Shown: positions 20,775-32,661, counted from the first letter of the stretch. The stretch is 64,000 nucleotides of DNA from Streptomyces sp. BK340 (GCF_007827595.1 NZ_VISR01000001.1:186001-250000); one strand, 5' to 3'. Notes: generated from the sequence alone by a model not told the origin. Numbers and translations: made by a program.

Positions 20775-20854
20775 CGGCTCAGCGGCTCAGCGGCTCAGCG
20801 GCTCAGCGGCTCAGCGGCTGAGCGGCTGAGCGGCTGAGCGGCTGAGCGGCTCAG
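20775..20854 (+). repeat. ten 8-bp tandem repeats in the LacI-gene leader
   Basis: Five copies of CGGCTCAG, four of CGGCTGAG, then one of CGGCTCAG, with no gaps, ending directly against the GGAGAGG ribosome site. The two unit types are nearly complementary (7 of 8 bases), so the transcript could fold the first half onto the second. Confidence 0.95.
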
Positions 20855-20869
20855 GGAGAGGAAAACGCG

Positions 20870-22006
20870 ATGGCCACCATGGCTGACGTCGCCCGGAGTG
20901 CCGGAGTCTCCGTGGCGACCGTCTCCCACGTGCTCAACGGCACGCGTCCGGTGCTGCCCCACACCCGTCAGGCCGTACTGGACGCGGTCGACGCCCTCGG
21001 CTACACACCCAACACCCTCGCCCGCTCCCTGGTGACCTCCCGCACCCGCTCCATCGGCCTCGCGGTGTCGGCGATCAGCAACCCGTACTTCACGGAGATC
21101 CTGCAGGGCGTCGAGGCCGCCGCACTGGAGGCGGGCTACAGCCTCCTCATCGCCGACCCGCACGACGACCCCGCGCACGAACGGAAGGCCGTCCAGCTTC
21201 TTCACGAACGCCGGGTGGACGGCATGATCGTCGCCCCCTCCGCACAACCGCACGACCTCGTCGCCTACCTCGGCCGCCACGAGGTTCCGACGGTGTTCCT
21301 GGACCGGGTGCTCCCCGAGCAGGGCCTTTTCGATCAGGTCTGCGCCGAGAACGAGAGTCCGACGGCCCGCCTCGTCACCCATCTCGCCGGGCTCGGCCAT
21401 CGCCGGATCGGCCTGGTCGCGGGCCTGCCCGGGCTCAGCACCACCGATGAGCGGATCACCGGCTACCGGCAGGGCCTCGCCGCCGCCGGACTGGACCACG
21501 ACGAGGACCTCGTGGTGTCCGGCAACTCCGAGTCGACGGGTGCCGAGCGGGCCACTGCCGCCCTGCTCTCCCTGCCGGTCCCGCCCACGGCGCTGGTCAC
21601 CGCCAACAACGCCATGACCATCGGCGCACTGCGCGCCCTGCGCCGGGACGGCCTGACCGTCCCGGACGACATCGCCCTGTGCTGCTTCGACGACTTCGCC
21701 TGGGCCGACCTGTTCTCGCCCCGGCTCACCGCCGTCGCCCAGCCCAGCAGGGAGATCGGCGCCCGGGCCGTCCGGGCGCTCCTGGACCGGCTGGCCGACC
21801 CCGGCCGGCCGGCCCGGACCGTCCGGCTGCCCTGCACTCTCGTCCACCGCACCTCCTGCGGGTGCCCGGAGGTCCTGGACGGGGCCGCAGACGCAAGTGG
21901 CGCAGGGCCGGCCGGGGGCGGCGGGAAGACCGAACCGCCCACGCTCTCCGCACATTCCGCACTGTCCGAGCAGTCCGCGCTGCCCGAGAAGGGAACCGCC
22001 TCGTGA
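20870..22006 (+). CDS. LacI-family transcriptional regulator, 378 aa
   Basis: Sugar-responsive repressor. The N-terminal helix-turn-helix ADVARSAGVSVATVSHVLNG (residues 5-24) and hinge helix (YTPNTLARSLVTSRT) are typical. The periplasmic-binding-protein-like ligand domain follows to about 335. It ends with a 40-residue Gly/Pro/Ser tail. ATG has GGGAGAGG 8 bases upstream. The stop overlaps the GTG of the next gene, a sugar kinase, so regulator and enzyme form one operon. A perfect operator-like palindrome (20703-20732) suggests self-control; the inducer is probably the kinase substrate or product. Confidence 0.93.
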   Translation: MATMADVARSAGVSVATVSHVLNGTRPVLPHTRQAVLDAVDALGYTPNTLARSLVTSRTRSIGLAVSAISNPYFTEILQGVEAAALEAGYSLLIADPHDDPAHERKAVQLLHERRVDGMIVAPSAQPHDLVAYLGRHEVPTVFLDRVLPEQGLFDQVCAENESPTARLVTHLAGLGHRRIGLVAGLPGLSTTDERITGYRQGLAAAGLDHDEDLVVSGNSESTGAERATAALLSLPVPPTALVTANNAMTIGALRALRRDGLTVPDDIALCCFDDFAWADLFSPRLTAVAQPSREIGARAVRALLDRLADPGRPARTVRLPCTLVHRTSCGCPEVLDGAADASGAGPAGGGGKTEPPTLSAHSALSEQSALPEKGTAS

Positions 22007-22914
22007 TCGTCGTCGCCGGTGAGGCACTGATCGACCTGGTACCGCACGGCCCGGGTGCCCTTGCGGACCTGAAGCCGGCACTCGGCGGCGGCCCGTACAA
22101 CACCGCCGTGGCCCTCGGCCGCCTCGGCTCACCGACCGCGTTCTGCTCCCGCACCTCGCAGGACGCCTTCGGGGAGGCCCTGCTGGACGGGCTGCGCCGG
22201 GCCGGGGTGGACGTGTCCGGCGTGCAGCGCGGCCCCGAGCCGACCACGCTCGCGGTCGCCACGATCGACGGCGGCGGCTCGGCCGCCTACTCCTTCTATG
22301 TCGACGGCACCGCCGACCGTCTCTTCAGCTCCCCCGCCGCTCTCCCCGCCGGCACGCGTGCGATGTCCTTCGGCACGTGCTCGCTCGTCCTGGAACCGGG
22401 GGCGAGCGCCTACGAGGAGCTGATGCGGACAGCGGCCGCACAGGGCCTGTTCACCGCCCTCGACCCCAACATCCGGGCGGGTCTCATCCCGGACGCGGAC
22501 GCCTACAGGGCGCGTTTCAAGAGCTGGCTGCCCTCGGTGACGCTGCTGAAGCTGTCCGCGGAGGACGCGGAGTGGCTGGGCGGCACCCCCCGCGAGTGGC
22601 TGGCCGCGGGACCGGCGGCCGTCGTGGTGACCCGGGGCGGCGACGGTCTCACCGTCCACACCCGGGACGGCGCGGAATACTCCGTACCGGGCGAGAAGGT
22701 CGAGGTCGTGGACACCATCGGCGCCGGTGACACGGTGAACGCGGCCCTGCTGCACGGCCTGTCCGCTCAGGAGGCGCTGTCGCCGGAGGGAATCGCCGCC
22801 CTGGGACGGGACGGCTGGCAGCGACTGCTGCGGTTCGCGGCACGCGCGGCGGCGATCACCTGCTCACGCGCGGGTGCGGAGCCGCCGTACGCGGCCGAGC
22901 TGGGCGACTTGTGA
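22003..22914 (+). CDS. PfkB-family carbohydrate kinase, probable fructokinase, 303 aa
   Basis: Ribokinase-fold sugar kinase. The N-terminal GEALIDLVP and GGGPYNTAVALGRLG (substrate and dimer region) and the C-terminal anion hole DTIGAGDTVNAALL with its catalytic Asp are present. GTG start (22003) overlaps the LacI stop (GTGA); the frame extends upstream inside the LacI gene but that is not coding. The ALIDLVP start resembles fructokinases, so fructose is the best guess, but substrate cannot be fixed from sequence. A strong terminator follows at 23012. Confidence 0.88.
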   Translation: MIVVAGEALIDLVPHGPGALADLKPALGGGPYNTAVALGRLGSPTAFCSRTSQDAFGEALLDGLRRAGVDVSGVQRGPEPTTLAVATIDGGGSAAYSFYVDGTADRLFSSPAALPAGTRAMSFGTCSLVLEPGASAYEELMRTAAAQGLFTALDPNIRAGLIPDADAYRARFKSWLPSVTLLKLSAEDAEWLGGTPREWLAAGPAAVVVTRGGDGLTVHTRDGAEYSVPGEKVEVVDTIGAGDTVNAALLHGLSAQEALSPEGIAALGRDGWQRLLRFAARAAAITCSRAGAEPPYAAELGDL

Positions 22915-23011
22915 GCGGTCTCTTTCCACTGTGCTCGTATCAAGGTTCGGCCGGATTCGCGGTTCGTCGGACGACCGAACCGTGGCGCCGGGGTGGCTGA
23001 TGATGGAACGA

Positions 23012-23052
23012 GCGGCGCCCCGCGGAGAGTTCCCGCGGGGCGCCGCTTTTTT
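23012..23052 (+). terminator. rho-independent terminator of the LacI-kinase operon
   Basis: Perfect 14-bp stem GCGGCGCCCCGCGG (23012-23025) with its complement at 23033-23046, a 7-base loop, then six T residues (23047-23052). The clearest canonical terminator in the window. Confidence 0.92.
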
Positions 23053-23084
23053 GATGACGTGTCAGGGCATGCCCCGAACCGGCC

Positions 23085-26114
<3,030 letters not shown>

Positions 26115-26171
26115 GCCGGTCCGCACCTTTCTTGAGAGAAGTGACAGGGGCGGGGCCCCTGTGCTTCTTCG

Positions 26172-26194
26172 AGACTAGGGGGAGCCACTGACAA
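26172..26194 (-). promoter_or_regulatory. PafBC-type DNA-damage promoter of uvrA
   Basis: On the minus strand TTGTCAGTG (26186-26194), 8 bases, TAGTCT (26172-26177): a full match to the RecA-independent damage-promoter consensus. The predicted leader is about 50 nt and ends with the GAAAGG ribosome site. Confidence 0.82.
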
Positions 26195-26303
26195 CGCCGG
26201 TCGGATTTCCCGGTTGCATAACAACCCCCGGTCATCCAGCATGCCCGACGCCACCCCCGACGATATAGCACGTGCTTTCGATTTTCGGTGGAGGTTCACC
26301 ACC

Positions 26304-26332
26304 TTCACCCAAAGGTGTGGCGCGGCTAAGGT
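26304..26332 (+). promoter_or_regulatory. predicted leaderless promoter of the MDMPI-like gene
   Basis: TTCACC (26304-26309), 17-bp spacer, TAAGGT (26327-26332), then 7 bases to the ATG at 26340. Spacing and distance fit a vegetative promoter starting transcription at the initiation codon. Confidence 0.6.
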
Positions 26333-26339
26333 CAGGCCC

Positions 26340-27026
26340 ATGATTGATCACGCTCATGACCTGGCCTGTGTACACGAAGCGACCGAGCGGCTCCTCACCG
26401 CTGTCACCAAGCTGGACAACGCGTCTCTCGCCGAGCCGTCACGCCTGCCCGGCTGGACCCGTGGACACGTCCTCGCCCACCTCGCCCGCAACGCGGACGC
26501 GCTCGTGAACGTCCTCGAGGGCCGTCCCATGTACGCGAGCGCCGAGGCCCGTGACGCCGACATCGAGCGGGACGCCCCCCGCCTCCTGGACGTCCAGCTC
26601 GCCGACGTGCGGGAGAGCGGGGCCCGGTTCCAGGAGACGGGGGCCGCGCCGGCGGACTGGACGCGCACGGTGGAGCTGCGCAACGGGGTCACCGACTCCG
26701 CGTCCCGGGTGCCGTTCCGGCGCTGGGCCGAGGTCGACCTGCACCATGTGGATCTCGGGACCGGGTACGAGCTGGAGGACCTCCCGGCGGAGTTCACCGA
26801 GCGGGAGATCGAGTTCCTGGCACAGCGGTTCTCCGGGCACCCCGACGTCCCGGCGACCCTCGTCACGGACGGCACGCGCGCGTGGAGCACGGGACGCGAG
26901 GCCGCCGAGCCCGAGATCACGGTCACCGGGTCTCCGGCGGACCTTTTGGGCTGGCTCGCCGGACGCCGCGAGGGCGCCGCCCTGGAGGCGGTCGGCGGAG
27001 CGCTCCCGAAGCTGCCTCCGCTGTAG
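26340..27026 (+). CDS. maleylpyruvate isomerase-family mycothiol-dependent protein, 228 aa
   Basis: Member of the MDMPI/DinB-like family, whose studied members use mycothiol to isomerise maleylpyruvate or conjugate electrophiles. The N-terminal four-helix metal-binding domain carries the family-typical LPGWTRGHVLAHLARNADAL (residues about 36-55) and a second His-rich segment RWAEVDLHHVDLG. A C-terminal alpha/beta domain follows (about 150-228). ATG 26340 chosen because a promoter -10 lies 7 bp upstream and family similarity starts here; upstream in-frame sequence (to 26214) is not protein-like. Precise substrate unknown. Confidence 0.85.
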   Translation: MIDHAHDLACVHEATERLLTAVTKLDNASLAEPSRLPGWTRGHVLAHLARNADALVNVLEGRPMYASAEARDADIERDAPRLLDVQLADVRESGARFQETGAAPADWTRTVELRNGVTDSASRVPFRRWAEVDLHHVDLGTGYELEDLPAEFTEREIEFLAQRFSGHPDVPATLVTDGTRAWSTGREAAEPEITVTGSPADLLGWLAGRREGAALEAVGGALPKLPPL

Positions 27027-27072
27027 CGCGAGGACGGCCCGCCGGGCACTCCCCCGCTATAGGCTGATCACC

Positions 27073-27729
27073 ATGACGTACAGCGGAGAGGTCAAGGTCG
27101 GCGGCCCGGCGGACGTGCACGAGCTGAAAGACCTGATGATCACGAAGATCGCGGTCGGCCCGATGGACAACAACGCCTATCTGCTGCGCTGCCGGGCCAC
27201 CGACGAACAACTGCTGATCGACGCCGCCAACGAGGCACAGACCCTGCTCGCCATGATCGGCGACGACGGCATCGCGTCCGTGGTCACCACGCATCAGCAC
27301 GGCGACCACTGGCAGGCACTCGCCGAGGTCGCCGCCGCCACGGGTGCCCGTACGTACGCCGGCCGGGAGGACGCCCCGGGCATCCCGGTGCCCACCGACG
27401 TCCTGGTCGACGACGGTGACGTCATCAGGGTGGGGCGCGTGGAACTCACCGCACGCCACCTCGTGGGGCACACTCCGGGCTCCATCGCGCTGGTCTACGA
27501 CGACCCGCACGGCCACCCGCACGTCTTCACCGGTGACTGCCTCTTCCCGGGCGGTGTCGGCAACACGCGCAAGGACCCCGAGGCGTTCGCGAGTCTGATC
27601 CGCGACGTGGAGACCAAGATCTTCGATGTGCTGCCGGACGAGACCTGGGTGTACCCGGGGCACGGCAACGACACCACGCTGGGGGCGGAACGGCCGCATC
27701 TGCCGGAGTGGCACGCGCGCGGGTGGTGA
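27073..27729 (+). CDS. metallo-beta-lactamase-fold hydrolase, 218 aa
   Basis: Metal-dependent hydrolase of the glyoxalase II-like group. The metal-binding motif THQHGDHW (H-x-H-x-D-H, about residues 76-83) is followed by the third and fourth ligand positions in GHTPGSIALVY and FTGDCLFPGGVG, and a final PGHGNDTTLG. Length is normal for single-domain members. ATG 27073 is 7 bp after a TAGGCT hexamer, possibly a leaderless start. It lies 47 bp after the mycothiol-linked gene; together they suggest thiol-adduct detoxification, but the pairing may be chance. Confidence 0.88.
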   Translation: MTYSGEVKVGGPADVHELKDLMITKIAVGPMDNNAYLLRCRATDEQLLIDAANEAQTLLAMIGDDGIASVVTTHQHGDHWQALAEVAAATGARTYAGREDAPGIPVPTDVLVDDGDVIRVGRVELTARHLVGHTPGSIALVYDDPHGHPHVFTGDCLFPGGVGNTRKDPEAFASLIRDVETKIFDVLPDETWVYPGHGNDTTLGAERPHLPEWHARGW

Positions 27730-28103
27730 ATCGCCGGGACCCCCGATAGCCAAGGGCGCCTGGTTCATGTCCGGGTGCGGTCGTGCGGGTGCATGGTGAA
27801 GCTGACGTAGCCCGGGAAATCGCCGACTGCGCGCCGGGCGCGCGCCCCGTGTGAACTGTTCGCACACGCCGGGCGCGCATGCGCGCTCCCCTCGCGCCGT
27901 GTCACGCAGTCAACTGGTGGGAGCCCCGCACAGGATGACGGCTCCTGCGCGGATGGGCCGCCGGCCTTCCAACCCCGCCCTCGGCCGGCGGCCCAGGCCA
28001 CCTCGGGTGGCACCGTTCACGCGAACGCAACACCCGTTCCCACTATGCGGACAATGAACGCCGTGACCTGGACAAACATGGGGTTCGCTGCCAATCTCCC
28101 GCC
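27730..28103. other. 374-bp intergenic region upstream of the ABC importer
   Basis: No gene seen. It contains GC palindromes that may terminate the hydrolase gene: GTGTG/CACAC around 27850-27868 and the 14-bp perfect palindrome GCGCGCATGCGCGC (27873-27886). A GTTC-N4-GAAC palindrome lies at 28015-28026. A promoter for the importer operon must be here, but no consensus pair stands out. Confidence 0.5.
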
Positions 28104-28979
28104 ATGCACCTTGCCTCTCGCGCACTGCGCCGCGCGGTAGCCGCCGCCACCATAGCCCTGCTCGCCACCGCTGTCGGCTGTGCTCCGCAGCCCGAGGTCA
28201 AGGCGTCGTCCGGGTCCGCAGGGAAGAGCTGCGCCAAGGGCAAGTTGGCCACCAAGACGTCCGGGAAGCTGACCATCGCGACGGACGAGCCGGCGTACGA
28301 GCCATGGTTCAAGGACGACAAGCCCGCGAACGGCAAGGGATTCGAGTCAGCGGTGGCCTACGCCGTGGCGCAGCAGCTGGGCTACGGCAAGAGCGCCGTG
28401 GTCTGGCAGAGCGTGCCCTTCAACAAGGCGTTCGCACCCGGCGTGAAGACCTTCGACTTCGACATCAACCAGGTGTCGATCAGCACGGAGCGCAAAAAGG
28501 CCGTGGACTTCTCCTCCGGTTACTACGACGTGCGCCAGGCCGTCATCGCGCTCAAGGGCAGCAAGGCCGCCAAGGCGACGAGCATCGCGGATCTGAAGAA
28601 CCTCAAGCTGGGCGCCCAGGTGGGCACCACGAGCCTCGACTACATCACCGACGTGGTGAAGCCGAAGCAGGAGCCCGCCGTGTACGCGAAGAACGACCAG
28701 GCCAAGTCCGCGCTGAAGAACGGTCAGGTCGACGCGGTCGTCACGGACCTGCCGACCGCGTTCTACATCACCGCTGCCGAGGTGACGAACGCGAAGATCG
28801 TCGGCCAGTTCGAGAACCAGGGCGGCACACCCGAGCAGTTCGGGCTCGTGCTCGACAAGGGCAGCGCGCTGACCTCATGTGTGACCGGTGCCGTCGACGC
28901 GCTGCGCAAGAACGGCACGCTGGCGCGGATCGAGAAGCAGTGGCTCTCCGACGCCGTCGACGCTCCGGTGCTCAAGTGA
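28104..28979 (+). CDS. amino-acid ABC transporter substrate-binding lipoprotein, 291 aa
   Basis: Extracellular receptor of a polar amino-acid importer (family 3 solute-binding proteins). The signal peptide ends in lipobox TAVGC with C26 as the lipid anchor. The mature part begins the binding fold at LTIATDEPAYEPWF and includes VDFSSGYYDVRQAVIALKG, the family's hinge region. C-terminal CVTGAVDALRKNGTLARIEKQW is characteristic. The stop overlaps the permease GTG, so the three genes are one translationally coupled operon (receptor, permease, ATPase). The ligand cannot be told apart from sequence among Glu, Gln, Asp, His or cystine. Confidence 0.92.
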   Translation: MHLASRALRRAVAAATIALLATAVGCAPQPEVKASSGSAGKSCAKGKLATKTSGKLTIATDEPAYEPWFKDDKPANGKGFESAVAYAVAQQLGYGKSAVVWQSVPFNKAFAPGVKTFDFDINQVSISTERKKAVDFSSGYYDVRQAVIALKGSKAAKATSIADLKNLKLGAQVGTTSLDYITDVVKPKQEPAVYAKNDQAKSALKNGQVDAVVTDLPTAFYITAAEVTNAKIVGQFENQGGTPEQFGLVLDKGSALTSCVTGAVDALRKNGTLARIEKQWLSDAVDAPVLK

Positions 28980-29917
28980 CGGTCGCCAAGGACGAGTCCG
29001 CGACGGAGGGGGCGGACGACAAGGGTGACATGACCGGCGGCGCCGGGGACGCGGTTCCCGGCGCCGGTGACGGCTATGTGCCCTCCGGGCGGCGGCTGGA
29101 GCGCGAGCACCACAAGCGGGTGCGGGCCCGCCGCGCCACGGCCGTCGCGGCGCTCTCCACCCTGGTCACGGCCGCCGTGCTCTACCTGGTCGTCGTCGAC
29201 GCGCCCGGCTGGCCGCGCACCAAGGAGACGTTCTTCAGCGCGCAGTACGCGCGCGAGGCGTTTCCCAAGGTCCTCGAGGGCCTGTGGCTGAACGTCCGCC
29301 TCCTGATCGTGTGCGGTGCCGCCGTACTGGTCCTCGGCATGCTCATCGCCGTGGCCCGCACCCTGCGCGGCCCGGTGTTCTTCCCGCTGCGCGTGCTGGC
29401 GGCGGCGTACACGGACTTCTTCCGCGGTCTGCCGCTCATCATCAACCTGATGATCGTGGTGCTGGGCGTGCCCGCGCTGCGGCTGCAGGGCGTGACCGTG
29501 GATCCGGTGCTGCTCGGCGGTACGGCGCTGACGCTGACGTACTCGGCGTACGTGGCCGAGGTGTTCCGGGCCGGCATCGAGTCCATCCACCCCTCGCAGC
29601 GCGCCGCGGCCCGCTCGCTGGGCCTCACCAACCGGCAGGCCCTGCGCTACGTCGTGCTGCCGCAGGCGGTGCGCCGTCAGGTGCCACCGCTTCTCAACGA
29701 CCTGGTGTCGCTGCAGAAGGACACCGGCCTGGTGTCGATCGGCGGCGCGGTGGACGCGGTTCGGGCCGCCGACATCATCGTGGGCCGGAGCCTCAACTAC
29801 ACGCCGTACATCGTCGCGGGCCTGGTCTTCGTCGCGCTGACCATCCCGATGACGCGTTTCACGGACTGGGTGACGGCCAGGATGGACCGGCAGCGGGCCC
29901 AGGGAGGATCGATATGA
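28976..29917 (+). CDS. amino-acid ABC transporter permease, 313 aa
   Basis: Membrane channel subunit of the importer. A long polar, acidic N terminus (about 70 residues) precedes the first span (VAALSTLVTAAVLYLVVV). Four to five more spans form the HisMQ-type domain. The cytoplasmic EAA loop, which docks the ATPase, reads EVFRAGIESIHPSQRAAARSLGL. GTG 28976 overlaps the receptor stop (GTGA); an internal ATG at about residue 18 is a weaker alternative. Its own stop overlaps the ATPase ATG (ATGA). A single permease gene suggests a homodimeric channel. Confidence 0.92.
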   Translation: MTVAKDESATEGADDKGDMTGGAGDAVPGAGDGYVPSGRRLEREHHKRVRARRATAVAALSTLVTAAVLYLVVVDAPGWPRTKETFFSAQYAREAFPKVLEGLWLNVRLLIVCGAAVLVLGMLIAVARTLRGPVFFPLRVLAAAYTDFFRGLPLIINLMIVVLGVPALRLQGVTVDPVLLGGTALTLTYSAYVAEVFRAGIESIHPSQRAAARSLGLTNRQALRYVVLPQAVRRQVPPLLNDLVSLQKDTGLVSIGGAVDAVRAADIIVGRSLNYTPYIVAGLVFVALTIPMTRFTDWVTARMDRQRAQGGSI

Positions 29918-30681
29918 GTACGGCACGCGAGGACGGCTCGCCGGTGCTGCGGATGGAGTCCGTCCGCAAGACCTTCGGGGGTTCCGTCGTACTGCGGGAC
30001 GTCGATCTGGAGGTCGCCCCGCACACGGTGACCGCGCTGATCGGCGCCTCCGGCTCGGGCAAGTCCACGCTGCTGCGCTGTGCCAACCTCCTGGAGGAGA
30101 TCGACGACGGCGCGATCTGGCTGGACGGCGAGGAGATCACCGACCCGCGCGTCGACCAGGACGCGGTACGCCGCCGTATCGGCGTGGTCTTCCAGGCGTA
30201 CAACCTCTTCCCGCACATGACCGTGCTGGACAACATCACGCTCGCCCCGCGCCGGGTGCACGGCGTCTCTCGCGCGGAGGCCGAGAAGCGGGCCAGGGAG
30301 CTGCTCGAGCGCCTCGGACTGGGCGAAAAGGCGGCTGCCTACCCGGATCGGCTGAGCGGCGGCCAGCAGCAGCGTGTGGCAATCGTACGGGCCCTCGCTG
30401 CACGGCCCCGGCTGCTGCTGCTCGACGAGATCACCGCCGCGCTGGACCCCGAACTCGTGGGTGAGGTCCTGGAAGTGGTCCGTGGTCTGAAGGACGAGGG
30501 CATGACCATGGTGCTGGCGACGCACGAGATGGGCTTCGCCCGGGACGTCGCCGACCAGGTTTGCTTTCTGGACGGAGGGGTCGTGCTGGAGCGCGGCACC
30601 GCCGAGCAGGTGTTCGGCGATCCGCAGCAGGAGCGCACGCGCCGCTTCCTGCGGCGGATCGTGGAGTCCGGCCGCCTGTAG
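29914..30681 (+). CDS. amino-acid ABC transporter ATP-binding protein, 255 aa
   Basis: GlnQ/HisP-type ATPase. Walker A GASGSGKST (about residues 42-50), Q-loop VFQAYNLFPHMT, signature LSGGQQQR, Walker B LLLLDEITAALDPE and the H-loop ATHEMGFARDVAD are all intact. ATG 29914 overlaps the permease stop and has AGGGAGGA 7 bases upstream. The gene closes the importer operon and converges with aroQ 12 bp away, so the two transcripts probably end in each other. Confidence 0.94.
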   Translation: MSTAREDGSPVLRMESVRKTFGGSVVLRDVDLEVAPHTVTALIGASGSGKSTLLRCANLLEEIDDGAIWLDGEEITDPRVDQDAVRRRIGVVFQAYNLFPHMTVLDNITLAPRRVHGVSRAEAEKRARELLERLGLGEKAAAYPDRLSGGQQQRVAIVRALAARPRLLLLDEITAALDPELVGEVLEVVRGLKDEGMTMVLATHEMGFARDVADQVCFLDGGVVLERGTAEQVFGDPQQERTRRFLRRIVESGRL

Positions 30682-30693
30682 GGCCGGTGGAGG

Positions 30694-31167
30694 CTACGCG
30701 TCGGCCTGCGCCGCCCCCACCAGGGCGGCGACCCGCTCCACGCCGAACACGTAGCCCTGCACGCCGCAGCCCGCGATCACGCCGTCGGCGCGCAGCGAGA
30801 CGTACGAGTGGTGCCGGAACGACTCGCGCTGGTGGATGTTGGAGATGTGCACCTCCAGCACGGGCATGCCGTCGCAGGTGTTGAGCGCGTCCAGGATCGC
30901 GACCGAGGTGTGCGAGTAGGCGCCGGGGTTGATGACGATCCCGCAGTGGGTGAGCCGTGCCTCGTGGATCCAGTCGACCAGCTCGCCCTCGTGGTTGGAC
31001 TGCCGGAAGTCCACCGTGCCGCCGCGTGCCGCCGCCGCCTTCGCGCACATCGCCTCGACGTCGGCGAGCGTGTCCTTGCCGTAGATCTCGGGCTGGCGCT
31101 GGCCGAGGAGGTTCAGGTTGGGCCCGTTGAGGATCATGATCGGGGCGTTGGCCAGGGTGCGGGGCAC
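30694..31167 (-). CDS. aroQ: type II 3-dehydroquinate dehydratase, 157 aa
   Basis: Removes water from 3-dehydroquinate to give 3-dehydroshikimate, third step of the shikimate route to aromatic amino acids. Landmarks are [19 protein letters not shown] with the catalytic Tyr, [12 protein letters not shown], and [11 protein letters not shown] with the catalytic His. GTG 31167 chosen because GGAGG sits 4 bases upstream and the encoded 157 residues match the family; the frame continues to 31227 without conserved sequence. The type II enzyme forms dodecamers. No other shikimate gene is nearby. Confidence 0.95.
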   Translation of the reverse strand: MPRTLANAPIMILNGPNLNLLGQRQPEIYGKDTLADVEAMCAKAAAARGGTVDFRQSNHEGELVDWIHEARLTHCGIVINPGAYSHTSVAILDALNTCDGMPVLEVHISNIHQRESFRHHSYVSLRADGVIAGCGVQGYVFGVERVAALVGAAQADA

Positions 31168-31342
31168 GGTTCCTCCGGTCCGTTCGGGGCGGCTTCTACG
31201 ACCGCTCGCTCGAACCCGGTCTATCACGGCGCGTGGCGCGGGCGAGGTGCGCCCGCTCCGGCCGCCTCGGCGCGCGCCACGGCTTGTTGATCACCTCCAT
31301 GCGCCCCCGTAACCCTTGATCACGGTGGGTAGTTGACGCGGT

Positions 31343-32647
31343 GTGCACGATGTACAGGCCGTAAGGGCCCCTTCCATGCCACGGCTCGCGGCCGCCTCGC
31401 TCGCCGGGACCGCGATCGAGTTCTACGACTTCTTCGTCTACGGGACAGCGGCGGCCCTGGTCCTGGGGCCGCTGTTCTTCCCGACGTTCTCGCCGGTGGC
31501 GGGGACCCTGGCGGCGTTCGTGACGTTCGGGGTGGGGTTCGTCGCCCGGCCGCTGGGCTCGGTGCTGTTCGGGCACCTCGGCGACCGGCGCGGACGGCGG
31601 CCGGTGCTGGTCATCTCCCTGCTGCTGACCGGCGCTTCGACGGTCGCCGTCGGGTGCGTGCCGACGTACGGGTCCATCGGTACGGCCGCCCCCGTGCTGC
31701 TGCTCGTCCTGCGCTTCCTCCAGGGGCTCGGGCTCGGCGGTGAATGGGGCGGGGCGGTACTGCTGACCGCCGAGCACGCGCCCGCGGGACGGCGCGCCCT
31801 GTGGTCGAGCTTCCCTCAGGTGGGGCCCGCGTTCGGCTTCGTGCTCGCCAACGGGGTGATGCTCGCGCTGTCGGCGGCGCTGTCCGACGCACAGTTCGCG
31901 CAGTGGGGCTGGCGGGTTCCGTTCTGGGCGGCCGGTGTGCTGGCTCTGGCCGGGCTGTGGCTGCGCTCGTCGCTCACCGAGACTCCCGGGTTCCTGGAGA
32001 TCGACGACCACGCGCGCGTGCCGCTCGTGGAGGTCGTACGGCACCACGGACGGCTGGTGCTGCTGACGGCCGGGGCGCTGGCCGTCGGGTACGCCGTGTT
32101 CTACGCGGTGACGACGTGGTCGCTGGCGTACGCGACCGAACGGCTCGGGGTGAGCCGCACCGTGATGCTGACGTGTGTCATGGCCGCCGTGGTGGTGAAG
32201 GGCGCGCTCACGCCCCTCATGGCACTGCTGGGCGACCGCTACGGACGCCGGCCGATGTGCCTGGTGGGGTGCACGGCATGCGCCCTGTGGATGCTGCCGA
32301 TGGTCGCCCTGCTGGCGACGGGCGAGCCGCTACTGATGTTCCTCGGCATCCTGGGCGCGCTGATCGCCTTCGTCATCATGTTCTCGGTGATCGCCGCGTA
32401 TCTGCCGGAGCTGTTCGAGGCGCGGGTGCGCTGCACGGGGGCCGCGGTCGGCTACAACCTCGGCGGGGTCCTGGGCGGCGCCCTCACCCCGATCGTGGCC
32501 ACGGCCCTGGCGGAGCACGGCGGGCGCGTTCCGTGGGGTGTGGGCGTGTATCTGACGGGCATCGCCCTGCTGAGCCTGGCCTGCTTCGCGCTGCTGCCGG
32601 AGACGCGGCCCGTGCCCGTGCCGGCGGTGGAGCCGGCCCCGGGCTGA
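31343..32647 (+). CDS. MFS metabolite:proton symporter (MHS family), 434 aa
   Basis: Twelve-span carrier of the metabolite:H+ symporter branch (ShiA/ProP/KgtP relatives). The first helix contains AGTAIEFYDFFVYG, the branch signature; the helix 2-3 loop is GHLGDRRGRRPVL and a second copy of the motif is GDRYGRRPM. GTG 31343 is the only sensible start before helix 1, although no good ribosome site precedes it. Divergent from aroQ. The ShiA resemblance and position next to a shikimate-pathway gene hint at shikimate or dehydroshikimate uptake, but this is context only. Confidence 0.88.
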   Translation: MHDVQAVRAPSMPRLAAASLAGTAIEFYDFFVYGTAAALVLGPLFFPTFSPVAGTLAAFVTFGVGFVARPLGSVLFGHLGDRRGRRPVLVISLLLTGASTVAVGCVPTYGSIGTAAPVLLLVLRFLQGLGLGGEWGGAVLLTAEHAPAGRRALWSSFPQVGPAFGFVLANGVMLALSAALSDAQFAQWGWRVPFWAAGVLALAGLWLRSSLTETPGFLEIDDHARVPLVEVVRHHGRLVLLTAGALAVGYAVFYAVTTWSLAYATERLGVSRTVMLTCVMAAVVVKGALTPLMALLGDRYGRRPMCLVGCTACALWMLPMVALLATGEPLLMFLGILGALIAFVIMFSVIAAYLPELFEARVRCTGAAVGYNLGGVLGGALTPIVATALAEHGGRVPWGVGVYLTGIALLSLACFALLPETRPVPVPAVEPAPG

Positions 32648-32661
32648 CCGGGACGGCCGCG

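Noticed and set aside
20775..20854. Possible CRISPR array from the regular repeats
   Set aside because: Units are only 8 bp with no spacers and no cas genes; simple tandem slippage repeat.
28015..28026. GTTC-N4-GAAC palindrome as a LexA (SOS) box
   Set aside because: LexA boxes in actinobacteria read GAAC-N4-GTTC; this has the halves in the opposite orientation, and the next gene is an amino-acid importer.
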